Under the pieces are notes generated by a model. The model searched no databases. It worked only from the letters and a program-made list of their open reading frames with translations, and was not told where the DNA came from. From the NCBI GenBank assembly GCA_043807765.1, contig JAZDFQ010000072.1, positions 27,887-91,886 on the forward strand: a stretch of DNA of 64,000 nucleotides, written 5' to 3'. The translations under genes and the position numbers were made by a program. Positions 43,041 through 52,444 of this stretch are shown here, one piece after another (position 1 is the first letter of the stretch; each line of letters opens with the position of its first letter). The DNA comes from Stygiobacter sp043807765. Lineage in GTDB: Bacteria > Bacteroidota > Ignavibacteria > Ignavibacteriales > Melioribacteraceae.

Positions 43041-44800
43041 TTAAGTAATATCATTTTTTTAGTTTGAGAATAATCGCCAGCTTTGAAAGTATAGAAGTAA
43101 ACTCCGCTGCTAAATTGAGAATTGTGAACTTGTCCGCCATCTGTTTGGCGGATTGAGAATTGAGACTTATAACTTCCGGCTTGCTTATATTCATCCACCA
43201 GAGTGGCCAATTCTCTGCCCAGCATATCACATACTTTCAGTGTAACATGAGCGGCATTTTTTATTTCATATCGAATTTCAGTAGTAGGATTAAAGGGATT
43301 TGGATAATTTTGTTCTAAGCGAAATTCAGCTGGTATAGTTTTGCCTTCCACTTTTTCGATAGACGTTGCACGCAAATACTCCGGTCCAACATCCTTTGAG
43401 CCAACCGGATTAATCATAATCGGGTCATTGGAAAACTCATCTGCGCCGATATCGTTAATGATGCGGGTTTGTCCGTCAAAATCTTTCGAAGTGTAATTGT
43501 AAGCTGAGCTAGCTTTATCAATTGCCATACTTCCAGACTGCAAGCGGTAAATGTTGTCGTTTCCTTTTACCAACTGCGGATTAAAATTATAGTTATCTGC
43601 CGGCAGAGTCATTCCAATTGTTGCGCCGTTAAAAATATTTCCACTCCAGATCATGTTAATTGGTGTATCAGTAAACGTAACAAGCGGAGATTGTGTTGAA
43701 TGAAAAATGTTATTCGCAATAATGCAATCAAGCGGCGCAAGCGATAATTCCGAATCTTTTCCGGCACCAACATTCAGACTCATTCTAGCATTAACTATAG
43801 TATTATTTGCAACAATAGCACGCTTAACTTGATAATATCTGTTGAGAGGCGAATTCGGCACGCCATTCATAATTGTAATGCCGGCTTTATAACTTGTGCC
43901 GTAAGAATCTTCGATATAGTTGTTTATTACTTTATGATCTTCCCCAATAATTCTAATTCCTCCGGAATCAGTTTTCCTTCCGCAGAAAAAATAATTTCCT
44001 TCAACTATACATCTATTGCCATGTCTTAGCGTTAATGTGCCTTGGCAATTCTTAAAAGTGTTGTAACGATAAATATTCCCGCAAGATTTGCTGGAGATAA
44101 TTTCTGTTTCACCGTTGCACTCCTCAAAGTAATTATATTCAACAGTGGTGAACGAATCGTACATCGACCAATCGCTTGTACCAATGCGGATTGTCTCTGC
44201 ACCATTTTCCGGAAATACCGGGCGGTAAGCAAAATAGTTGCTATCAATTAAATGATAATTCGGTTTGTTGGATAGCCAAACTACAAGAGTTGTTCCAATG
44301 TGTGTTTTTCCTTTTAAATAACAATGATCAACTCTGTTATGTGTGCCGTATAGTGAAATCCATTTGTAGTCTGTTTTAGCATCTGTAGGATTATAGTCAA
44401 CAATGCTGGTATTAGTTAATCTGCTGTAATTACTTTCTATACCGCTCGAAGTTCTAAACTCAACAACAGCCTGACTCGAAACAGAATAACCATTTTTGAA
44501 AACTAATCCGTCAACAACCAGATAATTTCCGGCAATCCTCAAATTGGATTTACCACTAACAATTACTTCTCCATTTTTTTCAGCTTTCAAAGTAATCGGG
44601 AAACTCGAATTACCATTATTTTGAAAATTAATTAGTATGTTTTGCCAGATTCCGTTTTTCATTACAATTACATCACCCGGCTTTGATAATGAAATTGCGG
44701 AAGAAAGTTCCGCAGTTGTAGTTACAAAAAATTCTTTGGCATGTACAGAAATGGAAATTAAAATCACCAGTAACAATATTTTTTGAATTTGCTTAATCAT
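43037..44800 (-). CDS. PL6 alginate lyase with T9SS tail
   Basis: 587 residues. A signal peptide (SISVHAKE) is followed by a PL6 right-handed beta-helix (~22-480). The catalytic pair is Lys238 (EIISSKSCG) and Arg259 (LTLRHGN), spaced 21 apart as in the characterised family member AlyGC. Calcium-binding acidic residues precede them (EECNGETE). Family landmarks HNRVDHCYLKG and NYHLIDSNYFAYRP are present. It cleaves alginate (polyM/MG) by beta-elimination. The C-terminus is a T9SS signal (LEQNYPNPFNPTTEIRYE ... SSGVYFYTFK ... TKKMILLK), so it acts outside the cell. The start overlaps the second PL6 gene by 8 nt. Confidence 0.93.
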   Translation of the reverse strand: MIKQIQKILLLVILISISVHAKEFFVTTTAELSSAISLSKPGDVIVMKNGIWQNILINFQNNGNSSFPITLKAEKNGEVIVSGKSNLRIAGNYLVVDGLVFKNGYSVSSQAVVEFRTSSGIESNYSRLTNTSIVDYNPTDAKTDYKWISLYGTHNRVDHCYLKGKTHIGTTLVVWLSNKPNYHLIDSNYFAYRPVFPENGAETIRIGTSDWSMYDSFTTVEYNYFEECNGETEIISSKSCGNIYRYNTFKNCQGTLTLRHGNRCIVEGNYFFCGRKTDSGGIRIIGEDHKVINNYIEDSYGTSYKAGITIMNGVPNSPLNRYYQVKRAIVANNTIVNARMSLNVGAGKDSELSLAPLDCIIANNIFHSTQSPLVTFTDTPINMIWSGNIFNGATIGMTLPADNYNFNPQLVKGNDNIYRLQSGSMAIDKASSAYNYTSKDFDGQTRIINDIGADEFSNDPIMINPVGSKDVGPEYLRATSIEKVEGKTIPAEFRLEQNYPNPFNPTTEIRYEIKNAAHVTLKVCDMLGRELATLVDEYKQAGSYKSQFSIRQTDGGQVHNSQFSSGVYFYTFKAGDYSQTKKMILLK

Positions 44801-46217
44801 GTTTTAGCCAAAAAGGTCCCGTGTTTTTTTTATTCATTGGTAAATGAATTCTTTTGGCAACCCCCGCTTCATCACAGCCAACCGTCTTAAGTTGATCTCT
44901 TTTCTGTCCCTCTATATCTTCAACAATGAAATCATAATTACCGGCTGCTTTATTTTGGACGACATCAAAATTTTGTGGGATGAATAAGTCATTAATCTTT
45001 TTCATTTGCGGGTCTTTTATTTCTATTCCGCCCGGATTTGAAATCCCAAGTTCAGAACCAAAGAATACGTTGCCTTCCCATTTAAAATTCTGTGGTTCAT
45101 CCACATTTTTCACAAGCTTACCTTTTGTGGAATAGACAATGTTGTTTGCAATTGTACAGTTAATTGGTGGGAGACTTAATTCATCATTCTTTCCAATTCC
45201 TATCTCAATACTATGACGGTTATTTACAAAAGTATTAAATGCAACAACAGCATTTTTTACTTGATAGTATCTATTAAGGGGTGAGTTTTGAACACCGTTC
45301 ATAATTGAAAGAGCAGAGAAAGCATCTTCACCTTCTAAGTCTTGAAAATAGTTATTATAGACTTTGTGCCCTTCGCCAATAATCCTAACGCCTCCGGTTC
45401 CTTTTACATTATTACCAAAGAAATAATTTCCATAAACATCACAGTTGTTGCCGTGGCGAAGTGTTAAAGCGCCCTGACACTCAACAAATGTGTTGTATCT
45501 ATAAATATTGTAGACTGATTTATTTGATATTATTTCACGTTCGCCGCTGCACTGCTCAAAGTAATTCTTTTCCACAGTTGTGTTGGAAGGATACATCGAC
45601 CAATCGCTGGTACCAACGCGAATAATTTCTCCGCCGTTGTTGCCTAAATCCGGCCTGTAAGCAAAATAATTCGAATCTATCAAATGATAATTCGGTTTGG
45701 CTGAAAGCCAAACAACAAGTAAACATCCTTGATAAGCTTTGTTTCGGAAGTAACAATGATCTACTCGGTTGTGCGTTCCGTAAAGCGAAACCCATTTGTA
45801 ATCAACTTTTTTATCGGGATGATTGTAATTCTCAATCACTGTGTTTGTCAGCCGCGAGTAATTGCTTTCTTTTTTAGTTCCGTTTCGAAATTCAATTACC
45901 GCGCCCTTTTCAATGAAGCCGCCTTGAAAGTTCAGCCCATCAACAATCAAATAATCACCGGCAATTTTTAAGGAGGAATTTCCGTTTAGAATTACTTTAC
46001 CGGCTGTTTCTGCACGGAGTGTAATCGGATTATCTTTTGTTCCATCTGCCTCAAACACTATTACAGCATCCTTCCATTCTCCGTTTGCCAATATTAATCT
46101 ATCACCCGGTTGAACCTTTTTCATTACAGACTTTATTTCGTTTGTATTATTCACTTTGAATTCTTCTGCTTTAAGAATGATGAGCGACAAGAATACTAGA
46201 ACTAATATCTTCTTCAT
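44793..46217 (-). CDS. PL6 alginate lyase without T9SS tail
   Basis: 474 residues with a signal peptide (IILKAEE) and a complete PL6 beta-helix. Lys233 (IISNKSV) and Arg254 (LTLRHGN) keep the 21-residue spacing, and the calcium-site motif is EQCSGERE. It is clearly paralogous to the next gene (the same HNRVDHCYFRNK and NYHLIDSNYFAYRP blocks). It ends soon after the helix (TGPFWLKHD) with no sorting tail, so it should stay in the periplasm and finish imported oligomers. AGGCATTCA precedes the ATG. It is co-transcribed with its tailed paralogue, which it overlaps by 8 nt. Confidence 0.93.
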   Translation of the reverse strand: MKKILVLVFLSLIILKAEEFKVNNTNEIKSVMKKVQPGDRLILANGEWKDAVIVFEADGTKDNPITLRAETAGKVILNGNSSLKIAGDYLIVDGLNFQGGFIEKGAVIEFRNGTKKESNYSRLTNTVIENYNHPDKKVDYKWVSLYGTHNRVDHCYFRNKAYQGCLLVVWLSAKPNYHLIDSNYFAYRPDLGNNGGEIIRVGTSDWSMYPSNTTVEKNYFEQCSGEREIISNKSVYNIYRYNTFVECQGALTLRHGNNCDVYGNYFFGNNVKGTGGVRIIGEGHKVYNNYFQDLEGEDAFSALSIMNGVQNSPLNRYYQVKNAVVAFNTFVNNRHSIEIGIGKNDELSLPPINCTIANNIVYSTKGKLVKNVDEPQNFKWEGNVFFGSELGISNPGGIEIKDPQMKKINDLFIPQNFDVVQNKAAGNYDFIVEDIEGQKRDQLKTVGCDEAGVAKRIHLPMNKKNTGPFWLKHD

Positions 46218-46228
46218 TGAATGCCTAT

Positions 46229-47767
46229 TTATCTTGCATTAAAAGTAGTTTCTTCCCAGTTGTCGGTTCTAAATGGAGAAGCCGGAAGCATTCCGCTGTT
46301 GTACAAATTGCAGTCCGGATTATCCGCCCACGCATAACGAACACTTACCGGATTTTCAACTTCGCTACTCCAGACTTTTATCTCGTTGCCTACAATTTCC
46401 GCTTTGGCATCAACAAACTTTTGATTATCGCCGCAAACCTTAAATCCGCGTAAAACTTTTCCATCTTTTGTGATTAATCCGGCTGCTGTATGAGAAAATG
46501 AAATAATAAATTTTCCGTCTTCAATTTTATGCGATTTATAAATTGGACCGGAAAAGAAAAATTCATCACGGTCATAAACGTTGTCTAAAGCAATTAGAGC
46601 TAGGCGTAAACCCACATCGGTTTTATTTGTAGGATGAAGATTTGCCGGTTCACCAATATCAATTGTTACAGCCATTCCGGTATTCTGAACTGCAAGAGTT
46701 AAAAGTTGAGCTTCACGTAATTCCGTCCAACCGCTTTTAGATGGCTCCGGTTCACGTTGAAAATTTGGAAGTTGAACATAGTAGAATGGAAAATAGCCGG
46801 CTCTCCAAAGTTCTCTCCAATCATTAATCAGCGCCGGGAATAATTTTCTGTACTGATATGCGCGGGAAACATTTGCTTCTCCTTGATACCAAATAACACC
46901 TTGAAATGAAAATGGCGCGAGTGGATATATCATTCCATTATACAAACCACACGGCTGGTTGCGTGTTCCGGTGCCTTCCGGTTTATTAGGTTTTCTTGGT
47001 GGCGCCATTCCTTTCGCAATCGCATTAGCACTGTCAATTTTCCAGACAGCAATTAATTTCTCCCCGTTTCTGTTAAACTCTTCAAGCTCCGTCGGATAAT
47101 CTTTCATCTTCTTTTCCCAACGGGCCAGAATCGGCTTGAAATCTTCATCTGTTTCCAAAGTATTTTTCGCCATCCAAGCTTCTGCCGGAGTTCCTCCCCA
47201 AGTCGCTTGTATAATCCCTATCGGGACATTTAGTTCTGAAAAAAGTTTTTTACCGAAGAAAAAGGCAACACCGGAAAAGTTCGCAATAGTTTTGGACGAG
47301 CATACTTGCCATTTGCCTTCAACTTCGTCTTGAGGCGTATCAGCAGCTTTATGTTTAACAACAAAAATTCTTATAGATGGAAAATCAGCTTTTGAAATTT
47401 CATCTTCTCCGCCGGCAGATTTCCTTAACTGAAATTCCATATTGGATTGACCGGAAGCAATCCAAACTTCTCCAATCAAAATGTTCTTTAATACAATCTT
47501 GTTCTTCGCTTCAACAACTAATTCATATGGACCGCCGGCATTCATTGATGGAAGTTCAGCTTTCCATTTACCGCTTTGATCAGCTTCTACATTAACCAAA
47601 TGAGAATTGAAATTGATTTTTACTTTTTCTCCGGCATCAGCTTTGCCCCACAAGTAAACTGTTTTGTTTCTTTGCAAAACCATGTTGCTTGTAAAAACGT
47701 TTGCAAGTTTTACTTCTGCATAAGTCAAAGTAGAGAGCAATGCCGCAATGATGATAATTTTTTTCAT
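46229..47767 (-). CDS. SGNH-type sialate O-acetylesterase-like carbohydrate esterase
   Basis: 512 residues with a signal peptide (STLTYAEV). An N-terminal beta domain precedes the SGNH catalytic domain: Ser108 in ASGQSNME, Gly/Asn blocks (VIWYQGEANVS) and an Asp-x-x-His-type end motif in the NLHPTNKTDVG stretch. The family contains sialate O-acetylesterases and other carbohydrate acetylesterases. Here it lies 11 nt upstream of the PL6 genes, so it probably removes acetyl groups from the polymer or its oligomers in the periplasm. Acetylated mannuronate, as in bacterial alginate, is a plausible target but only inferred. Confidence 0.88.
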   Translation of the reverse strand: MKKIIIIAALLSTLTYAEVKLANVFTSNMVLQRNKTVYLWGKADAGEKVKINFNSHLVNVEADQSGKWKAELPSMNAGGPYELVVEAKNKIVLKNILIGEVWIASGQSNMEFQLRKSAGGEDEISKADFPSIRIFVVKHKAADTPQDEVEGKWQVCSSKTIANFSGVAFFFGKKLFSELNVPIGIIQATWGGTPAEAWMAKNTLETDEDFKPILARWEKKMKDYPTELEEFNRNGEKLIAVWKIDSANAIAKGMAPPRKPNKPEGTGTRNQPCGLYNGMIYPLAPFSFQGVIWYQGEANVSRAYQYRKLFPALINDWRELWRAGYFPFYYVQLPNFQREPEPSKSGWTELREAQLLTLAVQNTGMAVTIDIGEPANLHPTNKTDVGLRLALIALDNVYDRDEFFFSGPIYKSHKIEDGKFIISFSHTAAGLITKDGKVLRGFKVCGDNQKFVDAKAEIVGNEIKVWSSEVENPVSVRYAWADNPDCNLYNSGMLPASPFRTDNWEETTFNAR

Positions 47768-47770
47768 TAA

Positions 47771-49039
47771 CTAATCATCCAGCTTTATTTTTTCAATGTT
47801 ACCGCTGAAGAAATAGACAGAAGCCAAACCAACCGGAACTAACAGCGCGCCCATTATAAAGAATGGTGCCCAGCTTACTTTAGTCAATTCGGGGACAAGC
47901 AGCATTGAGATTACAACACCAAACGCAGCAGACATTCCACCGAGTCCGGCTAGTGAGCCTACGGATTTTCCCGTAAGGAAATCACTTGGCAATGTTTGAA
48001 TATTGTTTATTGATACCTGGAAGCCAAATAAAATTACTGCGATAAGTAAAACTGCTGTTAATGGCGTACTTGCATAAGCTGTTAAGACTAAAGCAGGTAA
48101 ACAAATTAGATTGCCTATAAGTATTACAGTCTTTCTTGCTTTGTTAACTGTCCAACCTTTTTTAATTAAATAGCCGGAAGCCCATCCGCCGCCAAGACTG
48201 CCTATAGCAGCGCCAACAAACGGAACCCATGCGAAATAGCCAATCTGTTTAATATCAAAATTAAATTTTTCGAAAAGATAAATCGGCAGCCAGCTGACAA
48301 ACATCCACCAGATCGGGTCGAGAAAAAATCTGGAGACGATTACTGAGTAAGACTGCTTGTAACTTAACAGTTCTTTCCATTTCAAAATTCTTTCTGGTTT
48401 CGCATTAGCTGTATTTGCTTGTCCGCTAGTAATATAATCGCGTTCTTCATCACTCAGCCACGGATGTGTTTTAGGCAAACCTTTATTTACTATAAGCCAA
48501 GGAATTAACCAAATGAGACTAAATGTTGCTATAACCGGAAAAGTTGTTCGCCAGCCAAAGTTTGTATAAAGGAATGCAATGAGAAGTGGAGAAATAATTC
48601 CGCCAATTGCAGCGCCAGCGTTAAAAATACCTTGTGCTAATGCGCGTTCTTTTACTGGGTGCCATTCCGCATTCGACTTAGTTGCACCAGGCCAGTTGCC
48701 GGCTTCGCCAAAACCAAGTGTTACACGCAATGCACTAAACGACATTAATGAATTTGATAGACCGTGAAGTCCTGAGGATAGAGACCAAACTACAATTGAG
48801 AAAACAAAACCAAGTCGTGTTCCAATCTTATCGTAAATTTTGCCGGAGACGCTTTGGCTAACCGCGTAAGCCAGCATGAACACAACAACAATCCATTTAT
48901 AATCGTCTTTAGAAAGTCCGAGGTCTTTTGAAATAGATGGCCACATAATTGCAAGAGCGTTTCGGTCTATATAATTGATTACTGTAACTAGCGCAATCAA
49001 ACTGATGATCCACCAGCGCAAACCTTTTACTTGTTTCAA
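47771..49039 (-). CDS. MFS transporter, hexuronate (ExuT-like) family
   Basis: 422 residues, about 12 membrane helices. The N-terminal signature INYIDRNALAIMWPSISKDLG and the loop LGFGEAGNWPGATKSNAEW are characteristic of the anion:cation symporter/ExuT branch. It would import uronate monomers such as DEH or short unsaturated products from the periplasm by proton symport. The start is TTG at 49039 with GGAG about 8 nt upstream; no nearer ATG would keep the first helix intact. It is 3 nt from the esterase gene and 27 nt from the KdgF gene. Confidence 0.9.
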   Translation of the reverse strand: MKQVKGLRWWIISLIALVTVINYIDRNALAIMWPSISKDLGLSKDDYKWIVVVFMLAYAVSQSVSGKIYDKIGTRLGFVFSIVVWSLSSGLHGLSNSLMSFSALRVTLGFGEAGNWPGATKSNAEWHPVKERALAQGIFNAGAAIGGIISPLLIAFLYTNFGWRTTFPVIATFSLIWLIPWLIVNKGLPKTHPWLSDEERDYITSGQANTANAKPERILKWKELLSYKQSYSVIVSRFFLDPIWWMFVSWLPIYLFEKFNFDIKQIGYFAWVPFVGAAIGSLGGGWASGYLIKKGWTVNKARKTVILIGNLICLPALVLTAYASTPLTAVLLIAVILFGFQVSINNIQTLPSDFLTGKSVGSLAGLGGMSAAFGVVISMLLVPELTKVSWAPFFIMGALLVPVGLASVYFFSGNIEKIKLDD

Positions 49040-49066
49040 AATTTTCTCCGTTTACGTTTAAGGAAA

Positions 49067-49417
49067 TTATTTCTTCACAAAATCTTCGCGGTGCGGCGCA
49101 AAAACATCTATAAGCGAACTATCTTCAAGCGCTACAACACCATGTTCAACATTCGATTCAAGAAAATAAACATCTCCGGCTTTTTGTATCTTTTTTTCGC
49201 TACCGATTGTAACTTCAAAAGAGCCGCTTATTAAATATGAAACTTGTGAATGGTAATGCTTGTGAATGTATCCGACAGATCCTTTCTTAAATTCTACCAG
49301 CACTAACATCAAATCCTTGTTGTAGCCTAAAATTTTTCTTCTAACACCTTCACCTACTGTTTCCCATTCATAATCATTATTATATATGTAACCGCTCATT
49401 CCAAATTGATTTTCCAT
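49067..49417 (-). CDS. kdgF: KdgF-like cupin (unsaturated uronate linearisation)
   Basis: 116 residues forming one cupin. Metal ligands fit His52, His54 and Gln58 (HKHYHSQVSY) and His92 (LESNVEHGV). KdgF enzymes open the ring of 4,5-unsaturated uronate monomers, made from alginate or pectin, to 4-deoxy-L-erythro-5-hexoseulose uronate (DEH) in the cytoplasm. Its place between the PL17 lyase and the uronate transporter agrees with that role. AGGAGA lies 6 nt before the ATG. Confidence 0.87.
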   Translation of the reverse strand: MENQFGMSGYIYNNDYEWETVGEGVRRKILGYNKDLMLVLVEFKKGSVGYIHKHYHSQVSYLISGSFEVTIGSEKKIQKAGDVYFLESNVEHGVVALEDSSLIDVFAPHREDFVKK

Positions 49418-49475
49418 TCTCTCTCCTTTTTAATTTTTCTTGATCATGATCTTGCTCGTGATCTTAATCTTCTTT

Positions 49476-51653
49476 CTAATCTTTATTCTTTACAAGCTTA
49501 TAATTTCCGCTCCACTGGTATTTCTTTTCACCTACAGAAATTGAATGCTTTTCATCAGCTGAAGCTTTTCCATTATTTATTAAAAGTGTCCATTCAATTC
49601 CATTTTTGCCTAAGATGCGTATAGCGCTTGCTTCATTGGTTGATGCCATTACTGTTACACTTTCAATTTGTCCGAATGAACCGGCGGTAAACTCACGCAC
49701 ACCGTCATACATTCCATGCGGTTCAATAACTGAGGCAAAGACATTTGACGCAGTTTTTTTTCTGAGCATAATTCCGGCATCGTTGCGCAAATTAAATTTT
49801 GGGTCGCTGGCTCCAATTCTGGTAAATAGTATTTTGGTTGATGAATCAGCGTTGTTCGTAATTGTATAAAAGCGGTCTCCTTTCAGCCAAGTAAATTGGA
49901 ACACACCGGTTCCGCTTCCCTCAGCTTGTTTCCACAAATGCTGATAGCCGTTGGCGCTGCCTAACGGTCTTAACTCTTTTTCAAAATTTTTATAGTTGAT
50001 ATTTGTTCCAATTAATTGTCCCATGTAGTAAAACGGCAGATCATATTGGTGCTCTTTTTCCGAATCTACTTTGAACACATCAATTATAATTGGCTTGGGC
50101 AGTAGTTTATCTTTTATTACTGCCATAGTACGCTGCATCTTTACGCCCGGGAATGCGTGTTCATCTTTCGCACTCACGATTTGGACATTCTTCGAAAGCT
50201 CAAAGAAGTGACGGTCGGAATGAAACTGCTCGGATATATCAATTTTGCCTTCGAACTGACATTTTTCATCAACAGAAATTGTATTGTGTGCAACACTCTG
50301 CATTGCCCATGATTTATTTTCCGGCAAATATCTTCCTCCCCATTTCTGCTCAACATTTACAAACCTCGCAGAACCGTAATCTTGGATTATCTCATTTCCG
50401 TTATCATAATAGCTGAAAGAAAGCTTATCGTAATGTCCGTGAGATAAACCGTGCGCTGTGTATTTCATTGCAAGTAATGATTGATCTTTATTCGATCCAT
50501 TGCGTATTAATGCTATTCCGCCTTCATCACCGTTGGCGCCGTCTGTGAATTCCACACTTTTGTAATTGTAGTTTTCAAACTTTTCCGTTTTAGAAATGGC
50601 TTCGTCAACCATTACACCGGCTTCATTAAGCATTACACCATCTTGCTTCTTTGCAATTCCTAAAATCGTTTCATCTTTACCGTAGTGTTTGTATGTGAGA
50701 TTAAGTGATGTAATCAGTTCCGGCGATAAATAATTTTTCTCTTTAATGGCATCATTGATTGGAATGAAAGCACCGTTAGTATAAGTTAATTCCATCGCTC
50801 CGTAAAAACCTTTCTTCAAAAGCTGATCACGGAACTGATAAATTTTTAATTCCGGTTGATTGTTATTGATTGCTTCAGCGAACAAGAAAAAAGGCGCGAG
50901 GGCATACCGCACATAATATGCGCCTTCTGTGTAATATCCGTCCGGCGAAAACAAAGTTTCGATCTGCTTTAAGAAGCCATATTTCTTATCTTTTTTCGAG
51001 CCGTATAAAGATTTCTCAACTAGATCCATATCACCCATAACATAGCCGGCCATGCCAACTGCCGCAACCATCCAGGTTCCGTGATTATGAAGAAGATCAA
51101 ATTCGTGAACTCTTTCAATCAGCAGAAAATCAACCATCTTACGAAATATGTTATCTTCAATTTTTTTTCGTTCCGCAGCCGTCAGATAATCATATATACA
51201 ATCATATGCTTGAGTAGTATTTAGAAGCCAAACTGTTTCGTTAAGCGACTGCCAAAATAATCTTCCGGGAGAATTTGATGCTGCCGCGGGATGCTTGCCT
51301 AGAGTTGGATAAAGCTCTGCGTATTTAAGCAGCATTTGTCTAATGAACTCCGCATATTTTTTTTCTTGTGTTACTTGATATACAATTCCGGCAAGCTGCA
51401 TCTCATTGTAGTTCTGCTTGTGTTTTTCATGAGTATAAGCAGCTGCATCTTTGGGAATTGGAACATCTATTGGAGACGCAAGTGCGTTATCAACCTTTTC
51501 TTTAGCGGCTTCAAATGATTTTTTAATCAGCGGATACTTTTCCCAATTCTCCCTAAGCACTTGAACATCTTTTTTTGTGATAATTAAGTTGGGATGATTG
51601 CTTTGCGCAAATGAAATTGCAGCAATAAGAAATAATAAGATTAACTTCTTCAT
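49476..51653 (-). CDS. PL17 oligoalginate lyase
   Basis: 725 residues with a signal peptide (AAISFAQ). The alpha/alpha toroid (~20-370) carries Asn190-His191 (LLHNHGTW) and Tyr247 (EGAYYVRYA); the 56-residue His-Tyr gap equals that of Alg17c His202/Tyr258. The C-terminal beta-sheet domain of the heparinase II/III fold has HGLSHGHYDKLSFSYYD and QDYGSARFVNVEQK. It is an exolytic lyase that releases unsaturated monouronate from alginate oligomers, probably in the periplasm since there is no T9SS tail. The next gene, 58 nt on, encodes KdgF, which handles its product. Confidence 0.92.
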   Translation of the reverse strand: MKKLILLFLIAAISFAQSNHPNLIITKKDVQVLRENWEKYPLIKKSFEAAKEKVDNALASPIDVPIPKDAAAYTHEKHKQNYNEMQLAGIVYQVTQEKKYAEFIRQMLLKYAELYPTLGKHPAAASNSPGRLFWQSLNETVWLLNTTQAYDCIYDYLTAAERKKIEDNIFRKMVDFLLIERVHEFDLLHNHGTWMVAAVGMAGYVMGDMDLVEKSLYGSKKDKKYGFLKQIETLFSPDGYYTEGAYYVRYALAPFFLFAEAINNNQPELKIYQFRDQLLKKGFYGAMELTYTNGAFIPINDAIKEKNYLSPELITSLNLTYKHYGKDETILGIAKKQDGVMLNEAGVMVDEAISKTEKFENYNYKSVEFTDGANGDEGGIALIRNGSNKDQSLLAMKYTAHGLSHGHYDKLSFSYYDNGNEIIQDYGSARFVNVEQKWGGRYLPENKSWAMQSVAHNTISVDEKCQFEGKIDISEQFHSDRHFFELSKNVQIVSAKDEHAFPGVKMQRTMAVIKDKLLPKPIIIDVFKVDSEKEHQYDLPFYYMGQLIGTNINYKNFEKELRPLGSANGYQHLWKQAEGSGTGVFQFTWLKGDRFYTITNNADSSTKILFTRIGASDPKFNLRNDAGIMLRKKTASNVFASVIEPHGMYDGVREFTAGSFGQIESVTVMASTNEASAIRILGKNGIEWTLLINNGKASADEKHSISVGEKKYQWSGNYKLVKNKD

Positions 51654-51666
51654 AGTTCTCTAATTT

Positions 51667-52416
51667 TTATGAAAAGAAAATTCCACCGTTAATTTCTACT
51701 GATTCACCATTTATAAAAGAAGATGAATCTGAAGCAAGAAATAAAACCAAATCTGCTACTTCTTGTGCTTTGCCTTCCCGTCCGAGCGGAGTGGAAGCAG
51801 CAACTTTTTCTCTTATTTCCGGTTTCGTAAACTGATCATGAAATGTTGTGTTGATCATTCCCGGCGATACTGCGTTAACTCTAATTCTTTTTGGTCCAAG
51901 TTCTTTGGCTAGTCCACGAGTAAAAGTTAAGACACCGCCTTTAGCCGTTGCGTATGCAATAGCACCAAATCCGCCTCCATCTCTAGCCGCTTGCGATGTA
52001 AAATTTACAATCGCACCGCCATCATTCATATTAGGGATTACTGATTTGCAGACGTAATAAACGCTTTTCAAATTCACATTCATTACCAAATCCCAGAACT
52101 CTTCTTTCATTTCTGGAATTAAATGGCGTCCCATCAAGCCGCCGGCAACATTGACAAGAATATCAATTTTGCCGAACGCTTCAACAGCCTTAGTGGATAG
52201 ATTTTGTACCGAGTCCCACTTAGTCATATCGCCTTGAACAATTATTGCTTTACCGCCAATGTCATTTATCATCTGCAAAGTTTCCTTTGCTTGTTCTTCA
52301 TTGTCGTAATAATTAATTGCTACAGACGCGCCTTCTTTAGCTAAGTTAAGCGAGACTGCTCTTCCAATATCTCTGGCTCCGCCGGTAACAAGTGCAACTT
52401 TATTTTCTAATTTCAT
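51667..52416 (-). CDS. SDR-family reductase, probable DEH reductase
   Basis: 249 residues, a classical short-chain dehydrogenase: cofactor motif TGGARDIGRA at ~11-20, NVAGG at ~89-93, catalytic Ser in VNFTSQAARDG, and YATAK for the Tyr-Lys pair. The ending VSPGMINTTFHDQF resembles DEH reductases of alginate-using bacteria (e.g. Flavobacterium). It would reduce DEH to 2-keto-3-deoxygluconate with NAD(P)H in the cytoplasm. Specificity is inferred from operon position, next to PL17 and KdgF. AAGGA precedes the ATG. Confidence 0.88.
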   Translation of the reverse strand: MKLENKVALVTGGARDIGRAVSLNLAKEGASVAINYYDNEEQAKETLQMINDIGGKAIIVQGDMTKWDSVQNLSTKAVEAFGKIDILVNVAGGLMGRHLIPEMKEEFWDLVMNVNLKSVYYVCKSVIPNMNDGGAIVNFTSQAARDGGGFGAIAYATAKGGVLTFTRGLAKELGPKRIRVNAVSPGMINTTFHDQFTKPEIREKVAASTPLGREGKAQEVADLVLFLASDSSSFINGESVEINGGIFFS

Positions 52417-52444
52417 TTCGTTTTTCCTTATATGAATTCTTTAC

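Noticed and set aside
49418..49475. GATCATGATC palindrome between the PL17 and KdgF genes as an operator
   Set aside because: It sits inside a purine-biased low-complexity stretch in the middle of an operon, with no second half-site or promoter; better explained by base composition.
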